From assembly GCF_001571225.1 (NCBI RefSeq), contig NZ_BCTJ01000030.1, forward strand, positions 1 through 47,024: DNA of 47,024 nucleotides, in the 5' to 3' direction. The translations under genes were made by a program, and so were the position numbers. Position 1 is the first letter of the stretch, and the number at the start of each line of letters is the position of its first letter. This stretch comes from Hydrogenophaga palleronii NBRC 102513 (GTDB taxonomy: Bacteria > Pseudomonadota > Gammaproteobacteria > Burkholderiales > Burkholderiaceae_C). Of the stretch, positions 17,363 to 25,779 are shown piece by piece. Below the pieces are notes generated by a model that was not told where the DNA came from, made no database searches, and worked only from the letters and a program-made list of their open reading frames with translations.

Positions 17363-18340
17363 TCACTGCGGCTGGAAGCCGCTGTCCTGGATGATCTTGG
17401 CCCAGACCTTGCCGTAGGCCTGCTCGCGCGCGCCCAGCTGTTCGCCGCTCATGAAGCCCACGGTGAGGCCCATGGCAGTCAGCTTGTCGCGCACGTCGGC
17501 CTGGGCCAGGGCCTTCTGCACCGCCTGCGAGATGCGGTCGAGTGCGGCCTTGGGCGTGCCGGCCGGTGCGAACAGGCCGTAGTACGGCACGTCTTCAAAA
17601 CCCTTGAGGCCGAGTTCGGAGAAGGTCGGCACCTCGGGCATGGCGGCCTGGCGCTGCGAGCCCATCACCGCCACCACGCGCAACTTGCCGGCCTTGTGGT
17701 TTTCGATGAAGTCGGGAATGGAGGCCACGCCGGCCGGGATCTGGTTGCCCAGCATGTCGCCCATCATGGGCGCGCTGCCGCGGTAAGGCGCGGCCACCAG
17801 GTCCAGGCCGTTCTGCTTGCCGATCACCTGCACCAGGAATTGCGGCACCGACGCCGGCGCCGGAATGCCCACCGTGCTCTTGCCGCCGGCCGCCTTCACG
17901 CTGTCCACATAGGCCTTGAAGGATTGTGCGGGCGTGCCGTTGGAGACGGCGAACGCGTTGACGAAGGTGGCGAAGCCGGCCACGGGCACGAAGTCTTTCG
18001 CCGGGTCGAAACCGGGGTTCTTGGTCACCATCGGCAGGATGGTGATGCTGTGGTCGTGGCTCAGGAACAGGGTGTGGCCATCGGCCGCCGAGGCCTTGAG
18101 CGCCTGCGCGGCGAGCTGGCCGCCGGCCCCGGGCTTGTTCTCCACCAGCACCGTGCTGCCCAGTTCGTGCTGCAGGCGTTCACCGAGGATGCGCGCAATG
18201 GCGTCGGTGCCGCCGCCGGGCGGAAAGCCCACCAGGATGCGCGTGACACCGGACTGCGCCTGGGCCAGGCCGACGGTACAGACCAGGCCGGCGGCCAGCA
18301 GGGCGCGGCGAACGAGAGAGGGGCGTGAAGCAGCAGACAT
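17363..18340 (-). CDS. Bug/TctC-family periplasmic substrate-binding protein
   Basis: A 325-residue exported protein. Signal peptide: SLVRRALLAAGLVCTVGLAQAQ (cleavage after about residue 25). The mature start ILVGFPPGGGTDAIARILGERL and VENKPGAGGQLAAQAL, and later YRGSAPMMGDMLGNQI, are standard Bug motifs. Family members bind carboxylates or aromatic acids, sometimes for the TctAB permease and sometimes for signalling; no tctA or tctB lies in this window. ATG at 18340 has GGAGA before it. It follows no close operon partner, though the CMD-type gene at 18392 is upstream on the same strand. Confidence 0.9.
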   Translation of the reverse strand: MSAASRPSLVRRALLAAGLVCTVGLAQAQSGVTRILVGFPPGGGTDAIARILGERLQHELGSTVLVENKPGAGGQLAAQALKASAADGHTLFLSHDHSITILPMVTKNPGFDPAKDFVPVAGFATFVNAFAVSNGTPAQSFKAYVDSVKAAGGKSTVGIPAPASVPQFLVQVIGKQNGLDLVAAPYRGSAPMMGDMLGNQIPAGVASIPDFIENHKAGKLRVVAVMGSQRQAAMPEVPTFSELGLKGFEDVPYYGLFAPAGTPKAALDRISQAVQKALAQADVRDKLTAMGLTVGFMSGEQLGAREQAYGKVWAKIIQDSGFQPQ

Positions 18341-18391
18341 CGGGGTCTCCAGTGGGGTTGTTGGAAGGCTCAATCGTAGCGCTGCCGCGCA

Positions 18392-18793
18392 TCAGGCTGT
18401 GTCGCCATCAACCACGCTGGCGGCGGTGCGGAAAGCGTCGACCGCCGTGGGGATGCCGCAGTACACGGCGGCGTGCAGCAGCACCTCCTGCAACTCGGCC
18501 GGCGTGGCACCGTTGTTGAGCGCGCCGCGCACATGGCCCTTGAGCTCGTGCTGCCTGCCCAGGGCGGTGAGCAACGCCACGGTGATCAGGCTGCGCGTCT
18601 TCAGGTCGAGCCCCTCGCGCTGCCAGACGTCGCCCCAGGCCTTGCGTGTGATGTGCTGCTGGATCGGTTCGGTGAACGGCGTCATGTTGCCGAAGGCTTG
18701 CGCCACGAAGGCCTCGCCCATCACCTGCTTGCGCATGGCCAGGCCGCGTTCGAACTCGGGATCGTTGGGCATTGGTGGAATCGTCTCTTGCAT
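18392..18793 (-). CDS. Carboxymuconolactone decarboxylase family protein (PcaC-like)
   Basis: A 133-residue all-helical protein of the CMD fold. Seen: ARG-like start FERGLAMRKQVMGEAF, then KTRSLITVALLTALGRQHELKGHVRGALNNGATPAELQEVLLHAAVYCGIPTAVDAF, which is the conserved core. It resembles 4-carboxymuconolactone decarboxylase of the protocatechuate branch; the family also contains non-decarboxylating relatives. CTGGAG lies before the ATG at 18793 (the frame is open to 18889). The Bug gene follows 51 bases downstream on the same strand, so they may be co-transcribed, which hints at uptake and breakdown of an aromatic acid. Confidence 0.82.
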   Translation of the reverse strand: MQETIPPMPNDPEFERGLAMRKQVMGEAFVAQAFGNMTPFTEPIQQHITRKAWGDVWQREGLDLKTRSLITVALLTALGRQHELKGHVRGALNNGATPAELQEVLLHAAVYCGIPTAVDAFRTAASVVDGDTA

Positions 18794-18903
18794 CGTGTGC
18801 TCCAGGGGAAAGCAGGCTGTTGGTGGAGCGCACGATACCGTAGGATGAAGCCGGGCGGCCAGCGCGCACGCCGACGAAACCCACAACAAACCCGGAGACC
18901 TGC

Positions 18904-19485
18904 ATGACCCGTTACCCCGCCCCCGACATCAATGATCTGCCCGACGACATCAAGGCCAAGGTGTTGGAGGTGCAGGAGAAGGCCGGCTTCGTGCCCAACG
19001 TGTTCCTCGCGCTGGCGCGCCGCCCGGCCGAGTGGCGCGCCTTCTTCGCGTACCACGACGCATTGATGCTCAAGGAAGACGGTTCGCTGACCAAGGGCGA
19101 GCGCGAGATGATCGTCACCACCACCAGCGCGGCCAACCAGTGCCTGTACTGCGTGGTGGCGCACGGTGCGATCCTGCGCATCTACGAGAAGAAGCCGCTG
19201 GTGGCCGACCAGGTGGCGGTGAACTACCGCAAGGCCGACATCTCGCCGCGCCAGAAAGCCATGCTCGACTTTGCGATGAAGGTCTGCCAGCGCTCGCACG
19301 AAGTGAACGACGACGACTTCCCGCCGCTGCACGCGCACGGTTTCTCGGACGAGGACATCTGGGACATCGCGGCCATCACCGCCTTCTTCGGCCTGTCCAA
19401 CCGGCTGGCGAGTTTCAGCAACATGCAGCCCAACCCCGAATTCTTCCTGATGGGCCGTGTGCCCAAGGCCAAGCCGGCGGCTTGA
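18904..19485 (+). CDS. AhpD-fold peroxidase-related protein
   Basis: A 193-residue member of the alkylhydroperoxidase D-like branch of the CMD superfamily. The redox motif C-LY-C-VVA-H (C80, C83, H87) within EREMIVTTTSAANQCLYC is intact, so thiol peroxidase activity is likely. The C-terminal half (FSDEDIWDIAAITAFFGLSNRLASFSNMQPN) is typical of the peroxidase-related group. It starts 110 bases from the divergent CMD gene, so two members of one superfamily face away from each other. The physiological substrate is unknown. Confidence 0.85.
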   Translation: MTRYPAPDINDLPDDIKAKVLEVQEKAGFVPNVFLALARRPAEWRAFFAYHDALMLKEDGSLTKGEREMIVTTTSAANQCLYCVVAHGAILRIYEKKPLVADQVAVNYRKADISPRQKAMLDFAMKVCQRSHEVNDDDFPPLHAHGFSDEDIWDIAAITAFFGLSNRLASFSNMQPNPEFFLMGRVPKAKPAA

Positions 19486-19587
19486 ACCCGCACGCCGGAT
19501 GCCGGCTGTAGGACAAGAACCCGTTTACCCGCCGACACCGAAGAAACACGAAAAACAGGCACTTCGGTGCCCGGCGCCGGTTCAATG

Positions 19588-19612
19588 GGTACTCCGCAAC
19601 AACGGGAGTACC
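19588..19612 (+). promoter_or_regulatory. Inverted repeat masking the ribosome-binding site of the 19617 gene
   Basis: GGTACTCC - 9 bases - GGAGTACC, a perfect 8-bp inverted repeat. The right arm contains GGAG, the only Shine-Dalgarno-like sequence before the ATG at 19617, so as RNA it would hide the ribosome-binding site. It could be a translational switch or thermometer, or a DNA operator. Confidence 0.5.
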
Positions 19613-19616
19613 GTCC

Positions 19617-20147
19617 ATGAGCCACAACATCACATCCACCACCACCCGCGCCTTCATGCTCGCCGCCGCGCTTTCGCTGGGCGTAGGTGCCGTGCACGCG
19701 GAAGATTTCAAGGGCCGCATCGAAGGCATCGACCTGACCGCCAGAACCTTCTCGCTCAACGGCGAAACCGTCTACGTGACCGACAAGACCGACTACGAAA
19801 ACGACTACAAGCGTTTTGAAGACCTGCGCGAAGGCCACTACGTGGAAGTCGAAATCAAGCGCCGCGACGGCCGCCTGTATGCCGACGACATCGAGTTCAA
19901 GCTGGGCGACAACAAGGGCGCGCCCAAGGTCAACGACCTGAAGGGCCGCATCCAGGGCGTGGACCCCACGGCCAAGACCTTCGCCCTCAATGGCGAGACG
20001 GTGTACGTGACCGACAAGACCGACTACGAAAACGACTACAAGCGTTTTGAAGACCTGCGCGTGGGCCACTACGTGGAAGTCGACATCAAGCGCCGCGACG
20101 GCCGCCTGTATGCCGACGACATTCAGTTCAAGCAGGGCAAGCAGTAA
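19617..20147 (+). CDS. Exported protein with two tandem DUF5666-like domains
   Basis: A 176-residue protein with a signal peptide (FMLAAALSLGVGAVHA, cleavage near residue 28) and then two copies of one small beta-rich domain about 77 residues apart: FKGRIEGIDLTARTFSLNGETVYV.. and LKGRIQGVDPTAKTFALNGETVYV.., each continuing TDKTDYENDYKRFEDLR.GHYVEV.IKRRDGRLYADDI. The pattern resembles DUF5666, a small barrel-like domain of unknown role in exported proteins. The two halves share 58 identical bases (19773-19830 and 20004-20061), so the duplication is recent or kept uniform. The strongly acidic/aromatic D-K-T-D-Y-E-N-D-Y block could bind a cation; this is a guess. Confidence 0.8.
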   Translation: MSHNITSTTTRAFMLAAALSLGVGAVHAEDFKGRIEGIDLTARTFSLNGETVYVTDKTDYENDYKRFEDLREGHYVEVEIKRRDGRLYADDIEFKLGDNKGAPKVNDLKGRIQGVDPTAKTFALNGETVYVTDKTDYENDYKRFEDLRVGHYVEVDIKRRDGRLYADDIQFKQGKQ

Positions 20148-20185
20148 GGCAACTCACCTGCCATCGCGCGTGCCCCGTCATCACG

Positions 20186-20203
20186 GCGGCGCGCATGCGC
20201 CGC
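20186..20203. terminator. Hairpin between convergent genes
   Basis: GCGGCGC-GCAT-GCGCCGC, a perfect 7-bp stem, between the stop of the duplicated-domain gene and the stop of the aldose dehydrogenase gene. There is no T tract; a two-way terminator is plausible. Confidence 0.4.
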
Positions 20204-20206
20204 ACC

Positions 20207-21442
20207 TCAGGCGTTCACGCGCAGCAGCCGGCCGCTGTCGGTCAGCAGATACAGGTGCCCGTCAGGGCCCTGGCGCACATCCCGGATGCGTTCGTTGAGG
20301 TTGGCCAGCAAACGCTCGCGCCCGACCAGGCGGGCGCCGTCCAGCTGAAGCCGCCACAAGGCCTGCCCCGCCAGCGAGCCGACGAACAGGCTGCGGTTCC
20401 AGTGGCTGGGTTGTGAGCCGGTGAAGAAGGCCATGCCACTCGGTGCGATGGACGACTTCTGCCCCCCCGTCCAGGGCTCCCCGGTCAGCGTTTCCCAATA
20501 CGTCACGGGCTGCTCCATGCCCGCCCTGCCCGTGCCTTCGCCCACCTGCTGCGTGGTGCTGTACTCCTGGCCATAACTGATCACCGGCCAGCCGTAGTTG
20601 CGCCCGGCCCGCGTGAGGTTGACCTCGTCACCGCCCTGCGGGCCGTGCTCGCTGGTCCAGAGTTCGCCGGTGTCCGGGTGCAGCGCGGCACCCTGCGGGT
20701 TGCGGTGGCCGTAACTCCAGATGCCGGCCTGCGCGCCGGCCAGCAACGGGTTGCCGGGCGCGGCCGCGCCGCTGGTGGTGATGCGCACCACCTTGCCGTT
20801 GCCACGGCTGAGGTCTTGCGCGAACACGCGCTGTTCGTTGCTCTGCCGGTCGCCCAGGGTCACGAAGAGCTGGCCGTCGCGGTCGAACACCAGCCGCGAG
20901 CCGAAATGTGCCGTGCTCGCGACCTTCGGCAACTGGCGGTAGATCACCTGCAGGTTCACCAGGGCCAGCGCGCCGGTGTCGAGCTCGGCCCGCGCCACCG
21001 CCGTGCCGTTGAGGTTGGCGTTGCCGCTGTCGAGTTCGGAGAAGCTGAAGTAGATGCGCCGGTTGCTGGCGAAGGCCGGATCCAGCACCACGTCGAGCAA
21101 GCCACCCTGCCCGGCGCTGGTCAGGCCCGACAGGCCACCCAGGCTCACATTGCCGAACGACTGCCCGTTGGCCGCGTAGAGCCGCAGTTGTCCGGTGCGG
21201 CCGGTCACGAGCATGCGCCCGTCGGGCAGGAAGGCCAGGCTCCAGGGGTTGGGCAGTCCGGTGGCGAGTTCGGTCACCGTCACGGGCGTGGTGGTCGGCA
21301 CGAAGGCCGGTGGCGGCACCGTACCGCCGCCACCGCCATCACCGCCGTCCTGTGCATCCCCCCCTCCGCCGCCGCAAGCGGCCAGCAACCCTATTGAAAG
21401 GCCGATGAGGACCGATGCGGAGAGATGGCGCATGAGGGCCAT
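20207..21442 (-). CDS. PQQ-dependent aldose sugar dehydrogenase, lipoprotein form
   Basis: A soluble-glucose-dehydrogenase-fold beta-propeller (six blades) that oxidises sugars with pyrroloquinoline quinone in the periplasm. Seen: signal peptide and lipobox LLAAC-G (cysteine about residue 23), a glycine/aspartate linker, then LATGLPNPWSLAFLPDGRMLVTGR, SYGHRNPQGAALHPDTGELWTSEHGPQGGDEVNLTRAGRNYGWP (the most conserved block, with cofactor-contacting H and R) and a final LRVNA. It resembles E. coli YliI/Asd. Length about 411 residues from ATG 21442, or 408 from 21433. It lies 59 bases behind a thioesterase gene on the same strand; whether the cell makes PQQ cannot be judged here. Confidence 0.87.
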   Translation of the reverse strand: MALMRHLSASVLIGLSIGLLAACGGGGGDAQDGGDGGGGGTVPPPAFVPTTTPVTVTELATGLPNPWSLAFLPDGRMLVTGRTGQLRLYAANGQSFGNVSLGGLSGLTSAGQGGLLDVVLDPAFASNRRIYFSFSELDSGNANLNGTAVARAELDTGALALVNLQVIYRQLPKVASTAHFGSRLVFDRDGQLFVTLGDRQSNEQRVFAQDLSRGNGKVVRITTSGAAAPGNPLLAGAQAGIWSYGHRNPQGAALHPDTGELWTSEHGPQGGDEVNLTRAGRNYGWPVISYGQEYSTTQQVGEGTGRAGMEQPVTYWETLTGEPWTGGQKSSIAPSGMAFFTGSQPSHWNRSLFVGSLAGQALWRLQLDGARLVGRERLLANLNERIRDVRQGPDGHLYLLTDSGRLLRVNA

Positions 21443-21501
21443 GCTAGGTGCGGCCTCGCCCCCTGTGTGCAAGCATTTGTGCACCCGCTGGCGCGGGCCG
21501 C

Positions 21502-21921
21502 TCAGACCAGGTGCGTGCGCAACCAGTCGGGCAAGGGGGCCGACTTCTGCAGCGGGAAGTTGACCCACACCGTGGTGGCGCCGCCGGCGGCGTACACGGT
21601 GTCGGGGTCGTCGCTGCGTGCCAGCGTGCACCAGCTCTCGAAGCTGCTGCGGCCCGCGTCGCTCACGTACATGGTGGCGATGACGTCGCCCGGGTATTCC
21701 AGCTGCTTGTAGAAATTGCAGAAGGCATTGACGATCACCGGGCCTTCGCCCTGCGGGTCGGGCGGGCAACCGACGGAGCGCATCCATTCGATGCGGATGA
21801 CCTCCAGGTAGCGGAAGTAGATCGTGTTGTTGACGTGATTCATGCCATCCATGTCACCCCAGCGGATCGGGATGGTCATGCTGAACACGCGTTTTTTCTG
21901 TTCCGGCAGTTCGAGTTTCAT
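21502..21921 (-). CDS. Hot-dog fold acyl-CoA thioesterase (4HBT family)
   Basis: A 139-residue protein with the 4-hydroxybenzoyl-CoA-thioesterase-type motif IPIRWGDMDGMNHVNNTIYFRYLE (about residues 17-40), where the first aspartate region is catalytic, and a normal hot-dog C-terminus (VWVNFPLQKSAPLPDWLR). It should hydrolyse acyl-CoA or acyl-carrier thioesters in the cytoplasm; the substrate is not predictable. The ATG at 21921 lies 17 bases after the EamA gene stop, with AAAGGA upstream, so the two are an operon. Confidence 0.87.
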   Translation of the reverse strand: MKLELPEQKKRVFSMTIPIRWGDMDGMNHVNNTIYFRYLEVIRIEWMRSVGCPPDPQGEGPVIVNAFCNFYKQLEYPGDVIATMYVSDAGRSSFESWCTLARSDDPDTVYAAGGATTVWVNFPLQKSAPLPDWLRTHLV

Positions 21922-21938
21922 GGGGTCGGACTTTCCTT

Positions 21939-22895
21939 TCAGCGGTGGGCCTGGATGGACGCGAGGATGCCCAGCACGAACAGCGCGCAGGCCAGCCATT
22001 GCACGGCGGCCGGCCAGGATGCGCTCCAGGCGAAGGCGTAGAGCAGGCCGAACACGGTCTCGCTCACGATCAGTTGGCCCGCCAGGCTCGCACTCAGGCG
22101 GCGGCTGGCCATGTTCCACAGCACCGACGCGACCCAGGCCGAACCGACGCCCGTGACCACGCACACCAGCACGAATGTGCCAAAGCCCGGGCGCTGCACC
22201 AGCGTGTCCAGCGTGCTGCCGGCCACCGCCCAGATGAACAGGGCACCGAGGCCGGCGGCCACGCCCAGCCAGTTGGCCCAGACGGTGGAGTTCACCTCCG
22301 GGTGGCGCGCCAGCCAACGTGCATTGAGCAGGCCATACGTGGTCCACGAGGCCATGGCGAGTGTGGCGTAGAGGATGCCGAGCCAGAGCTGCTGGCCCCC
22401 ATCGTCGGCCGCGCCCGCTGCGCCGCCATGCGCGGTGACGCGCATCATCAGCGCCAGGCCCGCCAGCGTGAGCAGCAGCCCCGGCACCAGCGCGCGCCAG
22501 CGCAGGCCCTGCGGTTTGCCGAGCAACATGATCCACAGGGGAATGGTGCCGATGATCAGCACCGGCAAGGCCGCGCCCGCGGCCTGGATGGCGAGCACCA
22601 GCAAGAGGTAATAACCGGTGTAGCCCAGCAGGCTCAGCCACAGCGCCGTGCCGGCCTGGCGCCAGCTCGGCCGCTGCGCTTCACCCCGCAGCCCCGACCA
22701 CAGCAGCAACAGCACCGACAACACACCGCAAGACAGGAAACGCCCCACGGTGAGGTCGATGGAGCTGAAGCCGGGCGCAACCAGCGGCGCCACGAACGTC
22801 GTGCCCCAGAACGCACCGGCACCCAGGCCGGCCAGGATGCCGACGGCCATGCCCGGCGGCCAGCCCGACGGGCGGCCCACGACGGCGGCGCTCAT
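21939..22895 (-). CDS. EamA/DMT-superfamily transporter
   Basis: A 318-residue inner-membrane protein with about ten helices in two EamA repeats: first repeat from about residue 20 (GILAGLGAGAFWGTTFVAPLVAP), second from about 165 (WLGILYATLAMASWTTYGLLNARWLA). The family (RhaT/YdcZ-like) exports amino acids or other metabolites. ATG at 22895; a start at the second methionine near residue 16 is also possible. The operon partner is the thioesterase downstream. The substrate is not known. Confidence 0.85.
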   Translation of the reverse strand: MSAAVVGRPSGWPPGMAVGILAGLGAGAFWGTTFVAPLVAPGFSSIDLTVGRFLSCGVLSVLLLLWSGLRGEAQRPSWRQAGTALWLSLLGYTGYYLLLVLAIQAAGAALPVLIIGTIPLWIMLLGKPQGLRWRALVPGLLLTLAGLALMMRVTAHGGAAGAADDGGQQLWLGILYATLAMASWTTYGLLNARWLARHPEVNSTVWANWLGVAAGLGALFIWAVAGSTLDTLVQRPGFGTFVLVCVVTGVGSAWVASVLWNMASRRLSASLAGQLIVSETVFGLLYAFAWSASWPAAVQWLACALFVLGILASIQAHR

Positions 22896-22958
22896 GTCGA
22901 AGCAGCGGCGGCAGGGCCCAGAACACCGCGGGTCCGGCTTCGCCGGTCCGCAGGGGTT

Positions 22959-22997
22959 GCCCCCTGGGGGGTGACGCCGCAGGCGGCGCGGGGGGCA
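22959..22997 (+). repeat. Intergenic C-run/G-run repeat, copy 3
   Basis: GCCCCCTGGGGGGTGACG followed by CCGCAGGCGGCGCGGGGGGC, between the SDR stop and the EamA start, almost identical to copy 1 at 3190-3228. Here it lies within a same-strand pair of genes, so it could separate their transcripts. Confidence 0.65.
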
Positions 22998-23002
22998 CTC
23001 AT

Positions 23003-23785
23003 CTACGCACCGAAACCGTCATCGGCCGCGATCACCGCGCCATTCACGAAATGGCTTTCACTGGAGCACAGCATCACCAGCACCGCATCCAGGTCGGCGG
23101 GCGTGCCGACGCGCTTGCGCGGCAGCATGCCGATGAGCTTCTGGCCCTGTTCGGTCTGCCAGTGCGCGTGGTTGATCTCGGTGTCGATGTAGCCCGGGCA
23201 GATCGCGTTCACGTTGATGCCGAAACGGCCCCACTCCACCGCCATCGCCTTGGTCATGTGCACCACCGCCGCCTTGCTCATGCAATACACGCCGATCTGC
23301 GGCAGCACCCGCAGGCCGGCCATGGAAGCGATGTTGACGATGCGCCCACCCACATAGGTGCCGGGTGCGGCGCCCTTGGCGCGCGCCAGCATGCGCTTGC
23401 CAACTTCCTGCGCCACGAAGAAGGCGCCCTTGGTGTTGGTGTCGAAGACGTAGTCGTAGTCTTCTTCGGTCACGTCCTGCAGGCGCTGCGTGGTACTCAC
23501 GCCCGAGTTGTTGACCAGGATGTCGATGCCGCCCACTTCGGTCTCGGCATGGGCCACGGCGGCCTTGATGGAGGCCCGGTCGGTCACGTCCACCGCCACC
23601 ACGTGGGCGTCACCGCCCGCGGCTTCGATGTGGGCACGCAGCGCCATCAGGCGGTCGGTGCGGCGCCCGGCCAGCACCACTGCGGCACCGGCCCGCGCCA
23701 GCGTCTTGGCAAACTGCTCGCCCAGGCCGCCGGATGCGCCGGTGATGAGGGCCACGCGACCCGACAGATCCAGGCTGTATGCCAT
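23003..23785 (-). CDS. SDR-family oxidoreductase
   Basis: A 260-residue classical short-chain dehydrogenase/reductase: cofactor motif TGASGGLG (residues 15-22), NNSG (92-95), catalytic S154, Y167 and K171 (Y-CMS-K), and PGYIDTEIN. The arginine pair at residues 41-42 after the second strand favours NADP(H). GAGGAG stands 8 bases before the ATG at 23785. It resembles 3-oxoacyl-ACP/3-hydroxyacyl-CoA type enzymes; because it is divergent from the ETF-ubiquinone oxidoreductase gene, a role in fatty-acid or acyl-CoA oxidation is plausible but not shown. Confidence 0.88.
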   Translation of the reverse strand: MAYSLDLSGRVALITGASGGLGEQFAKTLARAGAAVVLAGRRTDRLMALRAHIEAAGGDAHVVAVDVTDRASIKAAVAHAETEVGGIDILVNNSGVSTTQRLQDVTEEDYDYVFDTNTKGAFFVAQEVGKRMLARAKGAAPGTYVGGRIVNIASMAGLRVLPQIGVYCMSKAAVVHMTKAMAVEWGRFGINVNAICPGYIDTEINHAHWQTEQGQKLIGMLPRKRVGTPADLDAVLVMLCSSESHFVNGAVIAADDGFGA

Positions 23786-23962
23786 GAACAGAACTCCTCG
23801 AAATGAACCAGTTGCGCGGGCCGTTCGCGCAACGCGGGCCCGTCCGACACGATTGTGCGCCATGGGCCACTAAAATCAGTCCCGACCACGACACCGGCCT
23901 GCCCCGTGCACCGCCGTCATGAAAATCCCGGGCACCCCACCCGACCGAGCGAGACCTTGCAC

Positions 23963-25648
23963 ATGACCCCCGAAGAAATCCTCAGCACCTACGGCCCCCG
24001 CGAAGCCATGGAGTACGACGTGCTCGTGGTCGGTGGTGGCCCTGGCGGGCTGGCCACGGCAATCCGCCTGAAGCAACTGGCGGCCGAAAAAGGCAGCGAG
24101 ATCAACGTCTGCGTGCTGGAAAAAGGCTCCGAGCCCGGCGCCCACATCCTCAGTGGCGCGGTGATGGATCCCAAGGCCCTGAGCGAGCTGCTGCCGAAGT
24201 GGAAGGAAGACGGCGCTCCGCTGAACCAGGCCGTGACCGACGACAAGCTGTTCTGGCTGACCAAAACCGGCGCCATCGACACGCCCAAGTTCCTGATCCC
24301 GAACAACTTCCACAACGAAGGCAACTACGTGGTGGGCCTGGGCAACGTGGTCAAGTGGATGGGCCAGCAGGCCGAGGCGCTGGGCGTGGAAATCTTCCCC
24401 GGCTTCGCCGCCGCCGAAATCCTCTACAACGAGGACGGCTCGGTCAAGGGCGTGGCCACCGGCAACCTGGGCATCGGCAAGGACGGCCAGCCCAACGACA
24501 GTTTCCAGCTCGGCATGGAGCTGCACGCCAAGTACACCGTGTTCGCCGAAGGCTCGCGCGGCCACCTGGGCAAGCGCCTGATTGCGCAATACCACCTGGA
24601 CGAAGGCAAGGACCCCCAGGCCTATGCCATCGGCGTCAAGGAACTGTGGGAGATCGACCCCGCCAAACACAAGCCCGGCCTGGTGATCCACACCGCCGGC
24701 TGGCCCATGAAGGACGACACCTACGGTGGCGGCTTCATGTACCACCTGGAAGACAACAAGGTCACGCTGGGCCTGGTCACCGGCCTGAACTACAGCAACC
24801 CCTGGCTGAGCCCGTTCGAGGAAATGCAGCGCTGGAAGACCCACCCCCGCATCAAGGCCTTCCTCGAAGGTGGCAAGCGCATCGGCTACGGCGCGCGCGC
24901 CATCACCACCGGCGGCCTCATGAGCCTGCCGCAGACCACCTTCCCCGGCGGCGCGCTGGTGGGTTGCGATGCCGGTTACCTCAACGGTGCGCGCATCAAG
25001 GGCAGCCATGCCGCCATCAAGAGCGGCATGTTGTGCGCCGAGGCCGCGTTCGAAGCCGTGCAGGCCGGCCGCCAGCACGACGAACTCAAGGCCTACCCGG
25101 CGGCGTTCGACAAGAGCTGGCTGAAGCAAGAACTGGAGGCCTCGCGCAACTTCAAGTCCTGGTTCAAGTACGGCAACATCGTCGGCGGGCTGATGGTCGG
25201 CATCGAACACTGGCTGCTGCCGCGCCTGGGTTTCAAGGCGCCACCGTGGTCGCTGCACCGCGAGAAGGCCGACCACCTCTACCTCAAGCCGGCGGCCGAG
25301 TGCGAGAAGATCGTCTACCCCAAGCCCGACGGCAAGCTCACCTTCGACCGCCTGGGCAGCGTGTTCATCAGCAACACCAACCACGAAGAACAGCAGCCGG
25401 CCCACCTGACGCTGAAAGACGCCAGCGTGCCGGTGCGGATCAACCTCGCCAAGTACGCCGGCCCCGAAGCGCGTTACTGCCCGGCGGGCGTGTACGAGTT
25501 CGTGAAGAACGCCGACGACACCGACCGCCTGCAGATCAACGCGCAGAACTGCGTGCACTGCAAGACCTGCGACATCAAGGACCCGACGCAGAACATCGTC
25601 TGGGTCACGCCCGAGGGCGGTGGTGGCCCGAACTACGCCGGCATGTGA
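23963..25648 (+). CDS. Electron transfer flavoprotein-ubiquinone oxidoreductase
   Basis: Passes electrons from reduced ETF (from acyl-CoA, dimethylglycine and similar dehydrogenases) to ubiquinone at the inner membrane. The 561-residue product has the FAD motif VVGGGPGGLATA (residues 22-33), GAHILSGAVMDPKAL, and the C-terminal 4Fe-4S ligands: CPAGVYEF, and NCVHCKTCDIKDPTQN. ATG 23963 was chosen because the sequence ahead of it (from 23855) is not family-like. It is followed by a clear terminator at 25682, so it is a single-gene transcript. Confidence 0.96.
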   Translation: MTPEEILSTYGPREAMEYDVLVVGGGPGGLATAIRLKQLAAEKGSEINVCVLEKGSEPGAHILSGAVMDPKALSELLPKWKEDGAPLNQAVTDDKLFWLTKTGAIDTPKFLIPNNFHNEGNYVVGLGNVVKWMGQQAEALGVEIFPGFAAAEILYNEDGSVKGVATGNLGIGKDGQPNDSFQLGMELHAKYTVFAEGSRGHLGKRLIAQYHLDEGKDPQAYAIGVKELWEIDPAKHKPGLVIHTAGWPMKDDTYGGGFMYHLEDNKVTLGLVTGLNYSNPWLSPFEEMQRWKTHPRIKAFLEGGKRIGYGARAITTGGLMSLPQTTFPGGALVGCDAGYLNGARIKGSHAAIKSGMLCAEAAFEAVQAGRQHDELKAYPAAFDKSWLKQELEASRNFKSWFKYGNIVGGLMVGIEHWLLPRLGFKAPPWSLHREKADHLYLKPAAECEKIVYPKPDGKLTFDRLGSVFISNTNHEEQQPAHLTLKDASVPVRINLAKYAGPEARYCPAGVYEFVKNADDTDRLQINAQNCVHCKTCDIKDPTQNIVWVTPEGGGGPNYAGM

Positions 25649-25681
25649 GCGAAGTCACGCAGCGCCTGCCTTCCACCCTCC

Positions 25682-25703
25682 AGCCGCCTCCGGGCGGCTT
25701 TTT
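25682..25703 (+). terminator. Rho-independent terminator of the ETF-QO gene
   Basis: AGCCGCC-TCCG-GGCGGCT followed by TTTT: a perfect 7-bp G+C stem, tetraloop and T run, beginning 33 bases after the stop codon. Confidence 0.9.
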
Positions 25704-25779
25704 CATGCCCGCTCTTCACCACAGCGTCACATGGCCTTGCCACAGTGCAGGCTCCGTGAACGACGTCGTGCAGGAAGAG

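Noticed and set aside
23876..25558. A 560-codon open frame opposite the ETF-QO gene
   Set aside because: Antisense shadow; the plus-strand protein has intact FAD and 4Fe-4S motifs.
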